This document shows positions 25,356-34,192 of a stretch of DNA of 64,000 nucleotides, piece by piece (position 1 is the stretch's first letter; the number at the start of each line of letters is the position of its first letter). The stretch is from Streptomyces olivaceoviridis (GTDB taxonomy: Bacteria > Actinomycetota > Actinomycetes > Streptomycetales > Streptomycetaceae). Location of the stretch: assembly GCF_014650115.1 (NCBI RefSeq), contig NZ_BMUI01000003.1:434001-498000 (forward strand). The letters are read 5' to 3'. The notes below the pieces were generated by a model that worked only from the letters and a program-made list of their open reading frames with translations, ran no database searches and was not told the DNA's origin. Made by a program: the position numbers and the translations under genes.

Positions 25356-26009
25356 TTAACCCCTCAGCCCGGCCAGTGTCTCCTTCGGATTCCATGCTTT
25401 TCCGCGGCCCCTGGCCAGCGGATAGCAGGCCAGGCCGATCAGTACGGCGACGAGGTGACCGAAGTCGGTGAAGGTCGGCCCGGCGGCCAGCGGCAGCCCG
25501 AACACGGCCAGCACCGCCAGCAGGTACGCGTACCGCCAGGGCGCCGCGATCCGGTAGACCAGCACCGCCATCATCCCGGCCAGCGCGTAACTCACCCCGA
25601 TGTCCAGCGTGTTCACCGCCGAGTGCGGGGCCATGCCCCGGCGGATCGCCTCCAGCAGCACCCCCTCGCTGATCAGCGAGGCCAGCACGTGCGCCAGCGC
25701 GCACACCGCCAGCCAGCGGACCGTGCCCAGCCAGCGCTCGGCCGGCGCGTGGAACACCGTGTACAGCAGGGCGTACGGCACCCAGTACCCGCTCTCGATC
25801 CACATCGCGCTCGCCACCAGCACCCGCACCGGATTGCGGGACAGCTCATGGATGTTCGTCGACCGCCGCCGCAGGAAGTGCTCCTCGAACCCCGGCGACA
25901 TGTGGTGCAGCGCGACGGTCGTCACGAACAGGATGCCCAGCCACACGTACGTGCCGGGAGCACCGCGGACATACGCCCACACCCCGCTCAGGCCCCGGAG
26001 AATTCGCAT
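25356..26009 (-). CDS. Rhomboid-like integral membrane protein
   Basis: A 217-residue membrane protein with about six hydrophobic helices. The pattern resembles the rhomboid-like fold (VCALAHVLASLISEGVLLEAI, and NTLDIGVSYALAGMMAVLVYR containing the SYALAG segment where rhomboids have GxSG), but the catalytic Ser-containing GxSG motif is replaced by GVSYA, so protease activity is doubtful unless that Ser serves. The ATG at 26009 overlaps on the opposite strand with an ATG upstream of the kinase gene. Function unknown. Confidence 0.7.
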   Translation of the reverse strand: MRILRGLSGVWAYVRGAPGTYVWLGILFVTTVALHHMSPGFEEHFLRRRSTNIHELSRNPVRVLVASAMWIESGYWVPYALLYTVFHAPAERWLGTVRWLAVCALAHVLASLISEGVLLEAIRRGMAPHSAVNTLDIGVSYALAGMMAVLVYRIAAPWRYAYLLAVLAVFGLPLAAGPTFTDFGHLVAVLIGLACYPLARGRGKAWNPKETLAGLRG

Positions 26010-26043
26010 GAGCCGATTCACGCACGCCGGTATCGTCCGCCTC

Positions 26044-26919
26044 GTGATCGACATCCCCGGCGAGTTGGCGCAGGCGCAGGAGACGTACAACGGCGCGGCG
26101 GGGCGGGCGTTCGTCGCCGCGCTGCCGGACCTCGCGGCCGGCTTCCTGCGCCGCTGGCGGCTCACGCTCGACGGGCCGTCGATGAACGGCGTCAGCGCCC
26201 TGGTCCTGCCGGTCGTCCGCGCCGACGGCCTCCGCGCGGTCCTCAAGCTCCAGTTGACGGACGAGGAGAGCGTGGGCGAACCGGTCGCCCTGCGCGTGTG
26301 GGACGGCGACGGGGCGGTACGGCTCCTGGACCACGACCCGGCCACCGGCACCATGCTCCTGGAACGCCTGGACGAGTCCCGGATGCTCGCGGGCCTCGGC
26401 GACACCCGCGAGGCCGTCCTGGTCATCGCCCGGCTGCTGGCCCACCTCACGTCCTTCCCGGCCCCGCCCGGCCTGCGCCGCCTGGGCGACATCGCCGAGG
26501 CCATGCTGGAACGGACCCCGTGGGCGCTGGAGCGCGTCCCGGATCCCGGGGCCCGCCGGATCGTCGCCGACTGCGCCGCCGCCGTGCGCGAGGTCGTCCA
26601 CGAGCCCGGCGACCGGCTGCTCCACTGGGACCTGCACGACGAGAACGTCCTCGCCGCCGACCGCGCCGACTGGCTCGCCATCGACCCCAAGCCGCTGGCC
26701 GGCGACCCCGGCTTCGAGCTGTGGCCCGCCCTGGACAACCGCTTCGACGCGGCCGAGGTCCGCTGGCGCTTCGACGCGATGACCGACGTCCTCGGCCTGG
26801 ACCGCGCCCGGGCCCGCGCCTGGACCCTCGGCCGCCTGCTCCAGAACGCCCTGTGGGACGTGAAGGACGGCCGCCCGATCGAGGACCGCCGACTGGAGAT
26901 CGCCCGCCTGCTGGCGTGA
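26044..26919 (+). CDS. APH(6)/hydroxyurea-type antibiotic phosphotransferase
   Basis: A 291-residue kinase of the APH_6_hur family (streptomycin 6-phosphotransferase and hydroxyurea phosphotransferase). The catalytic loop is LLHWDLHDENVLAADR and the metal-binding Asp follows in WLAIDPKPLAGDPGFE. The start at GTG 26044 is preferred: TATCGT ends 7 nt before it, a leaderless arrangement. An ATG at 26008 would add 12 residues and overlap the start of the divergent rhomboid-like gene. Chromosomal copies in Streptomyces are common and may act on metabolites; whether it confers resistance is not visible. Confidence 0.82.
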   Translation: MIDIPGELAQAQETYNGAAGRAFVAALPDLAAGFLRRWRLTLDGPSMNGVSALVLPVVRADGLRAVLKLQLTDEESVGEPVALRVWDGDGAVRLLDHDPATGTMLLERLDESRMLAGLGDTREAVLVIARLLAHLTSFPAPPGLRRLGDIAEAMLERTPWALERVPDPGARRIVADCAAAVREVVHEPGDRLLHWDLHDENVLAADRADWLAIDPKPLAGDPGFELWPALDNRFDAAEVRWRFDAMTDVLGLDRARARAWTLGRLLQNALWDVKDGRPIEDRRLEIARLLA

Positions 26920-26971
26920 GAGACGCCTGGACCGACGGTGTCGCGGACGCGCGAGGAGACGCGGTCCGCGG

Positions 26972-27691
26972 CTATCCGGGGAAGCCGAGGTCGCCGAGGT
27001 AGGCGAGCCGCGCGTTGACGGCCGCGGAGAAGTGGCGCCAGTCGAGCCTGTGGACGGGCTCGTGCGGCTTCGGGTCGGTGGCCGAGGAGGTGATGTAGCA
27101 GGCGGCGTCGTAGAGCCGCTCGGACAGCAGTCGCCGGCAGAAGACGCCGAAGCGCTCCTGGTAGGACATCCCCCGCCAGGTCTCCTCCACCGGCAGGGCA
27201 CCCTCGGCCGGCCTGACCGGCCTTCGGGATCCTGCCTCGTCCTGCATGATGAAGAAGTACCCGAGCCAGGGTTCCTCGCCCGGATACATCCCGGCCAAGG
27301 CCGCATGGCGCAGGTCGACGGCGCTGCCGAGCGCTTCCTCGACCCGGTTGTTGTAGTTGTTGCCGAACGACGGCCCGCCGAGCGCCTTCAGCTCGAAGGC
27401 GGCCACGAGGGTGTTCCTGTGGGCGACGACCAGGTCCCACTGCTTCTGCGGCCGGTAGTAGCCGGGCAGTTCGAGCCCCTTGCCGACGCGGATGCTCTCC
27501 GGCGGATAACCGGCGTCGAGGAAGAACTTCGACAGCAGGACGGCGATGGCGTCGAAATGCCTGCCGCCTCGTACGGAGCCGGCCGTGCCCGCTCCCACAG
27601 CGGCCTTGATCGCCGACTGCTCCCGCTGGAGTTCCTTGGCACCCCAGTACGCCGCGACGGCGTCTTCGAAGTCTTGGCGGGTGACCGTCAA
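26972..27691 (-). CDS. Type II restriction endonuclease, XhoI/PaeR7I family
   Basis: A 239-residue endonuclease resembling PaeR7I and XhoI, which cut CTCGAG. Recognisable segments are GLELPGYYRPQKQWDLVV, the D-(E)xK core (WDLVV ... AAFELKALGG) and SFGNNYNNRVEEALGSA, then PWLGYFFIMQDE and RRLLSERLYDAACYITSS. It starts at TTG 27691 with AGGAGG exactly 9 nt upstream; no better start exists. It follows the methyltransferase gene by 13 nt on the same strand, so protection is made first. It lies in the accessory block near tRNA-Thr. Recognition sequence is by family inference. Confidence 0.85.
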   Translation of the reverse strand: MTVTRQDFEDAVAAYWGAKELQREQSAIKAAVGAGTAGSVRGGRHFDAIAVLLSKFFLDAGYPPESIRVGKGLELPGYYRPQKQWDLVVAHRNTLVAAFELKALGGPSFGNNYNNRVEEALGSAVDLRHAALAGMYPGEEPWLGYFFIMQDEAGSRRPVRPAEGALPVEETWRGMSYQERFGVFCRRLLSERLYDAACYITSSATDPKPHEPVHRLDWRHFSAAVNARLAYLGDLGFPG

Positions 27692-27704
27692 GATTCGTTT
27701 CCTC

Positions 27705-29381
27705 CTAGTCAGGCAGCCCGGAGAGTCCGTAGACACGCAGAGCGGCCTCGGTGGCGGCCTCCACGTCCCGCTTGTCGAAGGCCTCGGCGAGAGCGGCCCG
27801 GTCGCTCTCGCCGATCGCCGCCGGATCCGGGACGCGGATCTTCCGCAGGTACTGCGCCTGGAAGCGGAGAGTGCCCCCTCGCATCTTGACCGCGTAGGCC
27901 TCCACGAACGCCTCCGCGACCTTGGACAGCAACAGGCCACCGAGTACGCGCATGTCCCAGACGTCCGAGACGATGAAGTACAGGTTGTGGTGAGGGTACA
28001 GGCCGCCTTCGTCGAGGACCGGATGGATCGTCAGCTTCATGTCCGGCAGCAGCAGCTTCTGACGGCGGGTGAGGCGGGCGTCGACCTTGTCGATGGTCTT
28101 GTACCAGCGCTCGGGCTGCCTGCCCGCGACGTAGCGTCTGCGCAGGGTCTCACCGTGCTTCTCGAAGTAGGCGGCGAGACGCGGGAACGCGTCGAGGTCG
28201 ACCAGGTCGCCGCCGGCCGTCCAGGGGTTGACCAGGTACGTGCCGTTCCAGTCGATCGTGCCGCTGGTGGTGTCGCGGACCATGGCCATGGGCAGCAAGC
28301 GGTCGGCTTCGACCAGGTCCCTGTCCTTGGTGAGGAAGACCTTGTCCGCGCCGGTGGCGACGCCGATCCCCACCTTCGTTCCGGTCCCGGTGTCCTCCAG
28401 GGGCCGGAAGCGCTCGGTGAGCTCCTCAAGGACCGCGAGCCTCGCCGGCGAAGCGGCCGGCCACGAATCCTCCTCCGGGAACCAGTGGGGCATGCGAGCG
28501 GCCTGGTACGAAGCCGTGGCGACCGTCGGCGGGGCGCCCTTCAGGTACCAGTCGGCGAAGTCCTGTGCCTGCCGCGCTCCGAAGGACCGGTTCGTGTCCG
28601 CGGCGACCGCCTCGCCCTGGGGCCTGTGCGACAGAAGGGTGATCGCGGGATAGGCCGCGACCTGGTCGTCGAAGGCGTCGACATCGTGCATCACGAGGGC
28701 GAGGTCCATGCTGAAGTGCCGGGTCACCAGTTGCCGCAGCCGTCGTCCGTACTGGTTCCGCATCCAGCGGTCGGCGCAGATGAAGCCGAGCCGGCCGCCC
28801 GGGTTCAGGCTGCGGAGGGCCACCTCGTAGAAGCCGACGTAGATGTCGGCCCGGCCGCCCATCGTGGAGCAGGCCCGGCGGTAGGCGGCCATCCGGTCGT
28901 CGGGCACGTCCTCGAGCCGGATGTACGGGGGGTTGCCGACGACGTAGTCGGCGTGCTGCTCGGCGTCGGGCCGCAGCAGGTAGTCGCCCTGGCGCACCCA
29001 CGCCGTGGCGACCCTCCTCGCGTCCTGTGGGTCCCAGCCCTCGTCCCGCAGCGTTTGCGTGACCAGCGCCCGGCTCCGCTCCACGTTCCGGCCCAGCAGG
29101 TCGAAGGCGCGGACGGCGTCGATCGCGTCGGTGAGGGGACGCCCGCGCGCCTGGCACGACGCGCTGACGCGGGACGAGACCACGGTCAGGAACGCGCCGC
29201 CACCGCAGGCCGGCTCCACGAGCCTCAGAGCGCAGAGGTCCTCGTCCGCGGTGTAGCCGAGGAGGTCCAGGATCAGCTCGACCACCCAGGCACGCGTGAA
29301 CACCTCACCGTGCTCCACGGCCTCCTGGAGAGACTCGGGAAGGGAGAGGTCGTCGGTACCGGACAGCGCGATGGATCCCAC
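27705..29381 (-). CDS. N6-adenine DNA methyltransferase of the XhoI-type system
   Basis: A 558-residue gamma-class adenine methyltransferase. Motif I (SAM binding) is VEPACGGGAFLTV near residue 50-62 and motif IV (catalysis) is VVGNPPYIRLEDV near 160-172; the C-terminal half is the target-recognition region. It should methylate the same site as the adjacent nuclease. GTG 29381 is the likely start: TACTGT lies 6 nt upstream and there is no ribosome site, so the mRNA may be leaderless, which would favour early expression. One CTCGAG lies inside this gene (28911-28916). Confidence 0.88.
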   Translation of the reverse strand: MGSIALSGTDDLSLPESLQEAVEHGEVFTRAWVVELILDLLGYTADEDLCALRLVEPACGGGAFLTVVSSRVSASCQARGRPLTDAIDAVRAFDLLGRNVERSRALVTQTLRDEGWDPQDARRVATAWVRQGDYLLRPDAEQHADYVVGNPPYIRLEDVPDDRMAAYRRACSTMGGRADIYVGFYEVALRSLNPGGRLGFICADRWMRNQYGRRLRQLVTRHFSMDLALVMHDVDAFDDQVAAYPAITLLSHRPQGEAVAADTNRSFGARQAQDFADWYLKGAPPTVATASYQAARMPHWFPEEDSWPAASPARLAVLEELTERFRPLEDTGTGTKVGIGVATGADKVFLTKDRDLVEADRLLPMAMVRDTTSGTIDWNGTYLVNPWTAGGDLVDLDAFPRLAAYFEKHGETLRRRYVAGRQPERWYKTIDKVDARLTRRQKLLLPDMKLTIHPVLDEGGLYPHHNLYFIVSDVWDMRVLGGLLLSKVAEAFVEAYAVKMRGGTLRFQAQYLRKIRVPDPAAIGESDRAALAEAFDKRDVEAATEAALRVYGLSGLPD

Positions 29382-29603
29382 GCCAGGACAGTACAGCCGG
29401 ACCTTTTCCCTCCGCGGTCCCGGGGCGAAATCCCCAGGTCGGCGCGGTGGTGGAAGCTCACCTTCGACGGCCGCGACTCCAGCCGGTCCGGATCGGGCGT
29501 TGGGTCCTCCGGCCCCCCGCCCGGGAACTGTGGCCCAGCACAACCGAGGTCTCACTGATCCATCCTGGCATTGACGCAGCAACCAGCCGAGGAAGTGATC
29601 GGC

Positions 29604-29879
29604 ATGATGTGGTATGACGGCGGATGGGGCTGGGGCGGCTGGATCGTCATGACGGTGTTCATGGTGCTTCTCTGGGCCGTCCTGATCGTCGGCCTCGTCG
29701 CACTGGTGCGCTATCTCACCGGTACGCGGCACCATCAGCAGCCCGGCCCGCCACCGCCCGGCGAAGGTGGCTGGCAAGGCCGAGGAGCCGAGAACCTGCT
29801 CGCCGAGCGGTTCGCACGCGGGGAGATCGACGAGGACGAGTACAAACGTCGGCTCGCGCTGCTCCGGGAGCACCGATGA
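29604..29879 (+). CDS. Small SHOCT-domain membrane protein
   Basis: A 91-residue protein with a Trp/Gly-rich N-terminus (MMWYDGGWGWGGW), one transmembrane helix (about residue 11-35) and a C-terminal SHOCT motif (LLAERFARGEIDEDEYKRRLALL), which usually serves in oligomerisation. GAGGAAG lies 8 nt before the ATG. Its stop overlaps the start of the cupredoxin gene (ATGA), so they form an operon. Such small SHOCT proteins often accompany copper or oxidative-stress genes; function here is inferred only from that link. Confidence 0.82.
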   Translation: MMWYDGGWGWGGWIVMTVFMVLLWAVLIVGLVALVRYLTGTRHHQQPGPPPPGEGGWQGRGAENLLAERFARGEIDEDEYKRRLALLREHR

Positions 29880-30487
29880 CCCCGCATCGCCGCCGAAAGG
29901 TGTGGCCGGCGATCGCCATCGCCGCGGCGGCCCTGGTCCTGGGCATCGCCACGACGGGCCTGATGGCCGCGTCGGGCGCCTTCCACAGGCCGCCACCGGC
30001 CGCCTGGAGAGCGCAGGGCTCACGATGCGGCGCACCGGCCGCGCAGGGCACCGCGGTCGACGTGACCGAGTGGGACATGGGACGCATGATGAGGGGCCCG
30101 AACCGGCCTGCGCCCCACAGCGGCCGTCCCGGCTGGTACGGCATGGGCATGATGCGCCTGACGGTTCACCCCACGAGTGTTCCGGCGGGGAAGGTGACGG
30201 TGAGGGTGGTCAATGCGGGGAACCTCACACACGAGGTGATCGTGTTGCCGCTGCCGGCAGGTCGGATCGCCGGAGAGCGTGCCGTCGGCTCCGACGGCCG
30301 GGTGTCGGAGGCGGGCAGTCTCGGTGAGGCGTCGCGCACCTGCGGCAGTGGTGCGGGAGAGGGCATCGCATCCGGTACGGCGGCCTGGACCACGGTGACG
30401 CTGCGGCCAGGCCGCTATGAACTGCTGTGTAATGTCCCGGGCCACTACGCGGCCGGTATGTACGCCGAGCTGGACGTCACTCGGTGA
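29876..30487 (+). CDS. Membrane-anchored cupredoxin-like (type 1 copper) protein
   Basis: A 203-residue protein with an N-terminal uncleaved helix or signal peptide (VWPAIAIAAAALVLGIATTG) and a C-terminal cupredoxin domain (about 95-203). Type 1 copper ligands can be assigned: His in NLTHEVIVLPL, and Cys, His, Met in ELLCNVPGHYAAGMYAEL. An extra Cys in SRTCGSG and a Met-rich patch (YGMGMMRLTV) are present. It resembles sulfocyanin-like proteins that carry electrons or sense copper at the outer membrane face. It is coupled to the SHOCT gene. Confidence 0.82.
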   Translation: MTPHRRRKVWPAIAIAAAALVLGIATTGLMAASGAFHRPPPAAWRAQGSRCGAPAAQGTAVDVTEWDMGRMMRGPNRPAPHSGRPGWYGMGMMRLTVHPTSVPAGKVTVRVVNAGNLTHEVIVLPLPAGRIAGERAVGSDGRVSEAGSLGEASRTCGSGAGEGIASGTAAWTTVTLRPGRYELLCNVPGHYAAGMYAELDVTR

Positions 30488-30591
30488 GCGGGGCACACAG
30501 TCGCTCGCGAGGCAATCGGAAGACGCGGGCACCAGCCGGCCGGCCGTTCCTCGGACCGGTCGGCTGGTGGGATCCGGCCAGGGTGCGGTGC

Positions 30592-31557
30592 TCAGCGCAG
30601 CCGGTTCAGTGCCGCCTGGAAGGCGGCGGCGTGCTCGGCCTCGTCCGCGGCGGTGTTGCGGAAGCAGGCGGCGGCAGCGGTGTCGCCGGCGGCGGTCGCC
30701 TGCTTGGCGAACCCCGGGTAGACGGCGGTCGCCTCCGAGCGCTCCCCGGTGACGGCCTTGTTCAGATTCTTCTTCGTGGTGCGGACCAGTCCGGCCAAGA
30801 CCGCTTCGCCGGCGAAGTGCTCGTGCAGCTCGACGTCGGCCGTCCCTTCCCACAGACGGGCCAGCGCGGCGTTCCCCGACTGCCTCGCGTGCGCCGCGAA
30901 GAGCCTGTACTTGGCGTAGGCCAGGGCCTCGCCGTGCATCGCGGTGTCCAGGTTGGCCTTCGTACGGGCGGCCCGCACCTGCGGCACCCCGGCGGGTACC
31001 GCGACCGTCTTGGCGGCGCCCGGTGCCGGGATGGTGCCGTGGCCGGAGGTCACGACTGCGAGCGCCTTACGGAAGGCGTCGCGGTGGCGGCCCTCGTCCG
31101 CGGCGATCTCCGTGAACAGTTCGGCGGCCTTGGTGTCCCCGTCCTGCCGGGCCTGGGTCGCGAAGCCGCGGTACATGACCTGGTGCTCGTACGTCTCCCC
31201 GTTGATGGCCTGGCGCAGGTTGGCCGCGTTCGTGCCGACCACGCCGGCGAGCGTGGCGGCCTCGTGCAGGTGCTCGTTCAGCTCGGTCTGAGCCGTGCTC
31301 CGGAAGAGCCGGCCGACGGCCGGGTGAGCCGCACCGTCGGCCTGGGTGCCGAAGAGGCTGTAGGAGGCGTAGGCGAACGCCTCACCCTTCATGGCGGTGT
31401 TGAGGTTCGACAGGGTCTGTGCTCGCGGAGCCCGGGCGGTGACGGTGTGCGCCTGGGTGCCCGCCGGGGCGGTGAGGGCCAGGGCGGGGGCGGTTTGCGA
31501 TGCCGCGGTCAGCGCGCACAGACCGACCAGGAGAGTACGTATCGACTGGCGGAACAC
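30592..31557 (-). CDS. Secreted tandem ferritin-like (rubrerythrin-type) protein
   Basis: A 321-residue exported protein with a signal peptide (FRQSIRTLLVGLCALTAAS, cleavage near ALA at 28-30) and two homologous ferritin-like domains. The first (about 52-180) begins NLNTAMKGEAFAYASY and the second (about 195-321) NLDTAMHGEALAYAKY. Each has the di-iron-type helices: ELNEHLHEAATLAG with AADEGRHRDAF, and ELHEHFAGEAVLAG with AADEAEHAAAF. The C-terminal rubredoxin domain of true rubrerythrins is absent. GTG 31557 follows GGAGGAGG. Probably a peroxide- or iron-handling protein outside the cell. The internal duplication and export are unusual. Confidence 0.85.
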   Translation of the reverse strand: MFRQSIRTLLVGLCALTAASQTAPALALTAPAGTQAHTVTARAPRAQTLSNLNTAMKGEAFAYASYSLFGTQADGAAHPAVGRLFRSTAQTELNEHLHEAATLAGVVGTNAANLRQAINGETYEHQVMYRGFATQARQDGDTKAAELFTEIAADEGRHRDAFRKALAVVTSGHGTIPAPGAAKTVAVPAGVPQVRAARTKANLDTAMHGEALAYAKYRLFAAHARQSGNAALARLWEGTADVELHEHFAGEAVLAGLVRTTKKNLNKAVTGERSEATAVYPGFAKQATAAGDTAAAACFRNTAADEAEHAAAFQAALNRLR

Positions 31558-31784
31558 GACTTCCTCCTCCGGGGGCCTCTCGGGTGACGGCTCCCCTTCC
31601 TCATGGGACCCGTTCGGGTGCACCCGTGCGTTGTCTGCTGAGCCTTCCGGGTGATGACGGAGCGTGACCGGGACCAGACCGGCGCCTTCGTGCAAGCACC
31701 GGTCAGGGGGCCGACTGCCGTGAAGGTGATGGGTATGCACGGCGGAAATCCCGCGCTTGCCGGCGTCGTTCGTTGCGGGACCGG
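31558..31784. other. Intergenic region upstream of the ferritin-like gene
   Basis: About 225 nt that must hold the promoter of the ferritin-like gene. I see no convincing gene or hairpin. It borders the integrase relic. Confidence 0.4.
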
Positions 31785-31956
31785 GGCCTGTACGAGGACG
31801 CCCCCAAGACCGACGCGAGAGCCCGCGCCGGGCGCTCGGCTCCGACACGGTCCAGGCCCTCGTAAGGCACCGGGCCCGGCAGGACAGGGACCGTGGCGAG
31901 TGGGGCAGCGCCGGGGCGGAGACTCGACCGCCATCACGGCGGACACGTACACGAGA
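31785..31956 (+). pseudogene. Decayed tyrosine-integrase relic beside tRNA-Thr
   Basis: Three pieces in three different plus-strand frames read like the C-terminal half of a pSAM2-type phage integrase: LYEDAPKTDARARA (from 31788), LGSDTVQALVRHRARQDRDR (from 31835) and GEWGSA, then DSTAITADTYT (from 31921), where the Tyr stands at the catalytic position of the HSSxxITxDTY box. About 80 residues that should hold the Arg/His catalytic residues are missing and no start codon is usable, so it is dead. It lies 50 nt from the 3' end of tRNA-Thr, exactly where an integrated element carries its integrase. Confidence 0.6.
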
Positions 31957-32006
31957 CGACGAGACCGCCCCCTGGGAATAACCCCAGGTCAGAGCTTGCT
32001 TTCGAG

Positions 32007-32080
32007 AGCCCCCTGTCGGATTCGAACCGACGACCTTCGCTTTACAAGAGCGGCGCTCTGACCAGCTGAGCTAAGGAGGC
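32007..32080 (-). tRNA. tRNA-Thr (anticodon TGT)
   Basis: A complete 74-nt cloverleaf on the minus strand: acceptor GCCTCCT pairs with AGGGGGC (one T-G pair), D-arm AGCTCAGCTGGTCAGAGC, anticodon loop CTTGTAA giving TGT, and T-arm with GGTTCGAATCC. Discriminator is U and CCA is not encoded. It reads ACA/ACG-type Thr codons. Its 3' end faces the integrase relic, consistent with use as an attachment site. Confidence 0.95.
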
Positions 32081-32173
32081 GTGCACCTGGGTGCCCGTGC
32101 AGTGTACCCAGGTCTCGGGGCCGTCCCGTCGAAAATTTCCGCGAAGTTCACACGGGTCGGGCTACTGACAGAT

Positions 32174-32212
32174 CGAGTGAACTCCAGGTACCGTCCTGAC
32201 CCAGTTCACTCG
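32174..32212. promoter_or_regulatory. Inverted repeat around the msiK promoter
   Basis: Perfect 10-bp inverted repeat CGAGTGAACT / AGTTCACTCG (32174-32183 and 32203-32212) with a 19-nt spacer. A promoter candidate overlaps it: -35 CTGACA (about 32165-32170), 18 bp, -10 TACCGT (32189-32194). An operator for a repressor of msiK is the simplest reading. Confidence 0.5.
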
Positions 32213-32228
32213 CGTGGACTACACCAAC
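32213..32228 (+). promoter_or_regulatory. dre-like DasR site in the msiK leader
   Basis: The core TGGACTACACCA matches the dre core TGGTCTAGACCA at 10 of 12 positions, 60 nt before msiK. The T-to-A change at the same core position also occurs in the strong dre site before nagK. Flanks match poorly. Confidence 0.4.
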
Positions 32229-32287
32229 CACCTTCCTACAACGGATCGTCCGGCACGTTCCTGCCGGTAGAAGGGGGCCCATTCACC

Positions 32288-33424
<1,137 letters not shown>

Positions 33425-33439
33425 CGGCCGACGGCATCG

Positions 33440-33474
33440 GAAGGGCCCCGCGCGCTCGGCGTGCGGGGCCCTTC
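33440..33474 (+). terminator. Terminator after msiK
   Basis: Perfect 12-bp inverted repeat (33440-33451 / 33463-33474) with an 11-nt loop, 15 nt after the stop codon. Confidence 0.85.
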
Positions 33475-33629
33475 CCGTCGTCTCGTCGCCGGATCCCGCC
33501 ACGCCGCCCTGTCGTGGATCTTGTCGTGGGGCGCTCCGTCAACCCGTTACCCGGAAATCAGCGCCTTCTCATCCCCCATAAGAGTGACTCATTGTCTCCG
33601 CATCATCACGGGGCGCTACCCTCACACGC

Positions 33630-34091
33630 GTGAAGCACTCCACCACCCCACAGACACGACGCGGCCACCGGGGCGGCCCTGCCCGCCGGATCGGCCGCAC
33701 TCTCGCCCTCGTCCTGCCCGTCGTCCTGGTGCTCTCCGGGACCCTCGCGGTCACCCGGGTCAACTGGACGGGGAGCCCCTCCAGCTCGGTGCTGGCCGCC
33801 TCCGACGTGTCGTCGGTGGAGGTCTCCGCCAAGAAGGTCACCCGCGCCCCGCAGGACGTGCTCCGCGACCAGCTGATGACCGAGTTGCAGCACAAGAACC
33901 CGGGGGTGGTCCTCACCCACCTCCAGCAGGCCGTCAACGGCCGCCCCTCGCTGGCCCGGCACTGCTCCTCCATCGCCCGCGCCCTCGGCAGGGCCGCGGT
34001 GCACATCTACGGCGCCTCGCGCGCCCAGTCGTACGCCCGCCCGGTGTGCGACACGGCCTTCGCCTCGGGCGTCCTGGCCGCGCACAGCTGA
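33630..34091 (+). CDS. Hypothetical membrane-anchored or secreted protein
   Basis: A 153-residue protein with a basic N-terminus (RRGHRGGPARRIGR) and one hydrophobic segment (TLALVLPVVLVLSGTLAV, about residue 24-41), then a soluble domain with two cysteines (RHCSSIARALG, RPVCDTAFASG). The soluble part may be helical (LTHLQQAVNG). Probably faces outward with one disulfide. GTG 33630 has TACCCT 7 nt upstream and no ribosome site, so the mRNA is probably leaderless. Conserved in Streptomyces by my impression, function unknown. Confidence 0.7.
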   Translation: MKHSTTPQTRRGHRGGPARRIGRTLALVLPVVLVLSGTLAVTRVNWTGSPSSSVLAASDVSSVEVSAKKVTRAPQDVLRDQLMTELQHKNPGVVLTHLQQAVNGRPSLARHCSSIARALGRAAVHIYGASRAQSYARPVCDTAFASGVLAAHS

Positions 34092-34192
34092 GCCCCGGCG
34101 ACAGCGGGCTCCCGGTGTGAACCGGGTAACGGCTCCTCAAGGAGCGGGTTGCCCCCGGAGCACCGCGCTGGGGCGCCACGTACAGTGCGGTC

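Noticed and set aside
26008..26010. ATG at 26008 as start of the APH-like kinase
   Set aside because: It would overlap the start codon of the divergent rhomboid-like gene; GTG 26044 has a TATCGT box at leaderless spacing and fits better.
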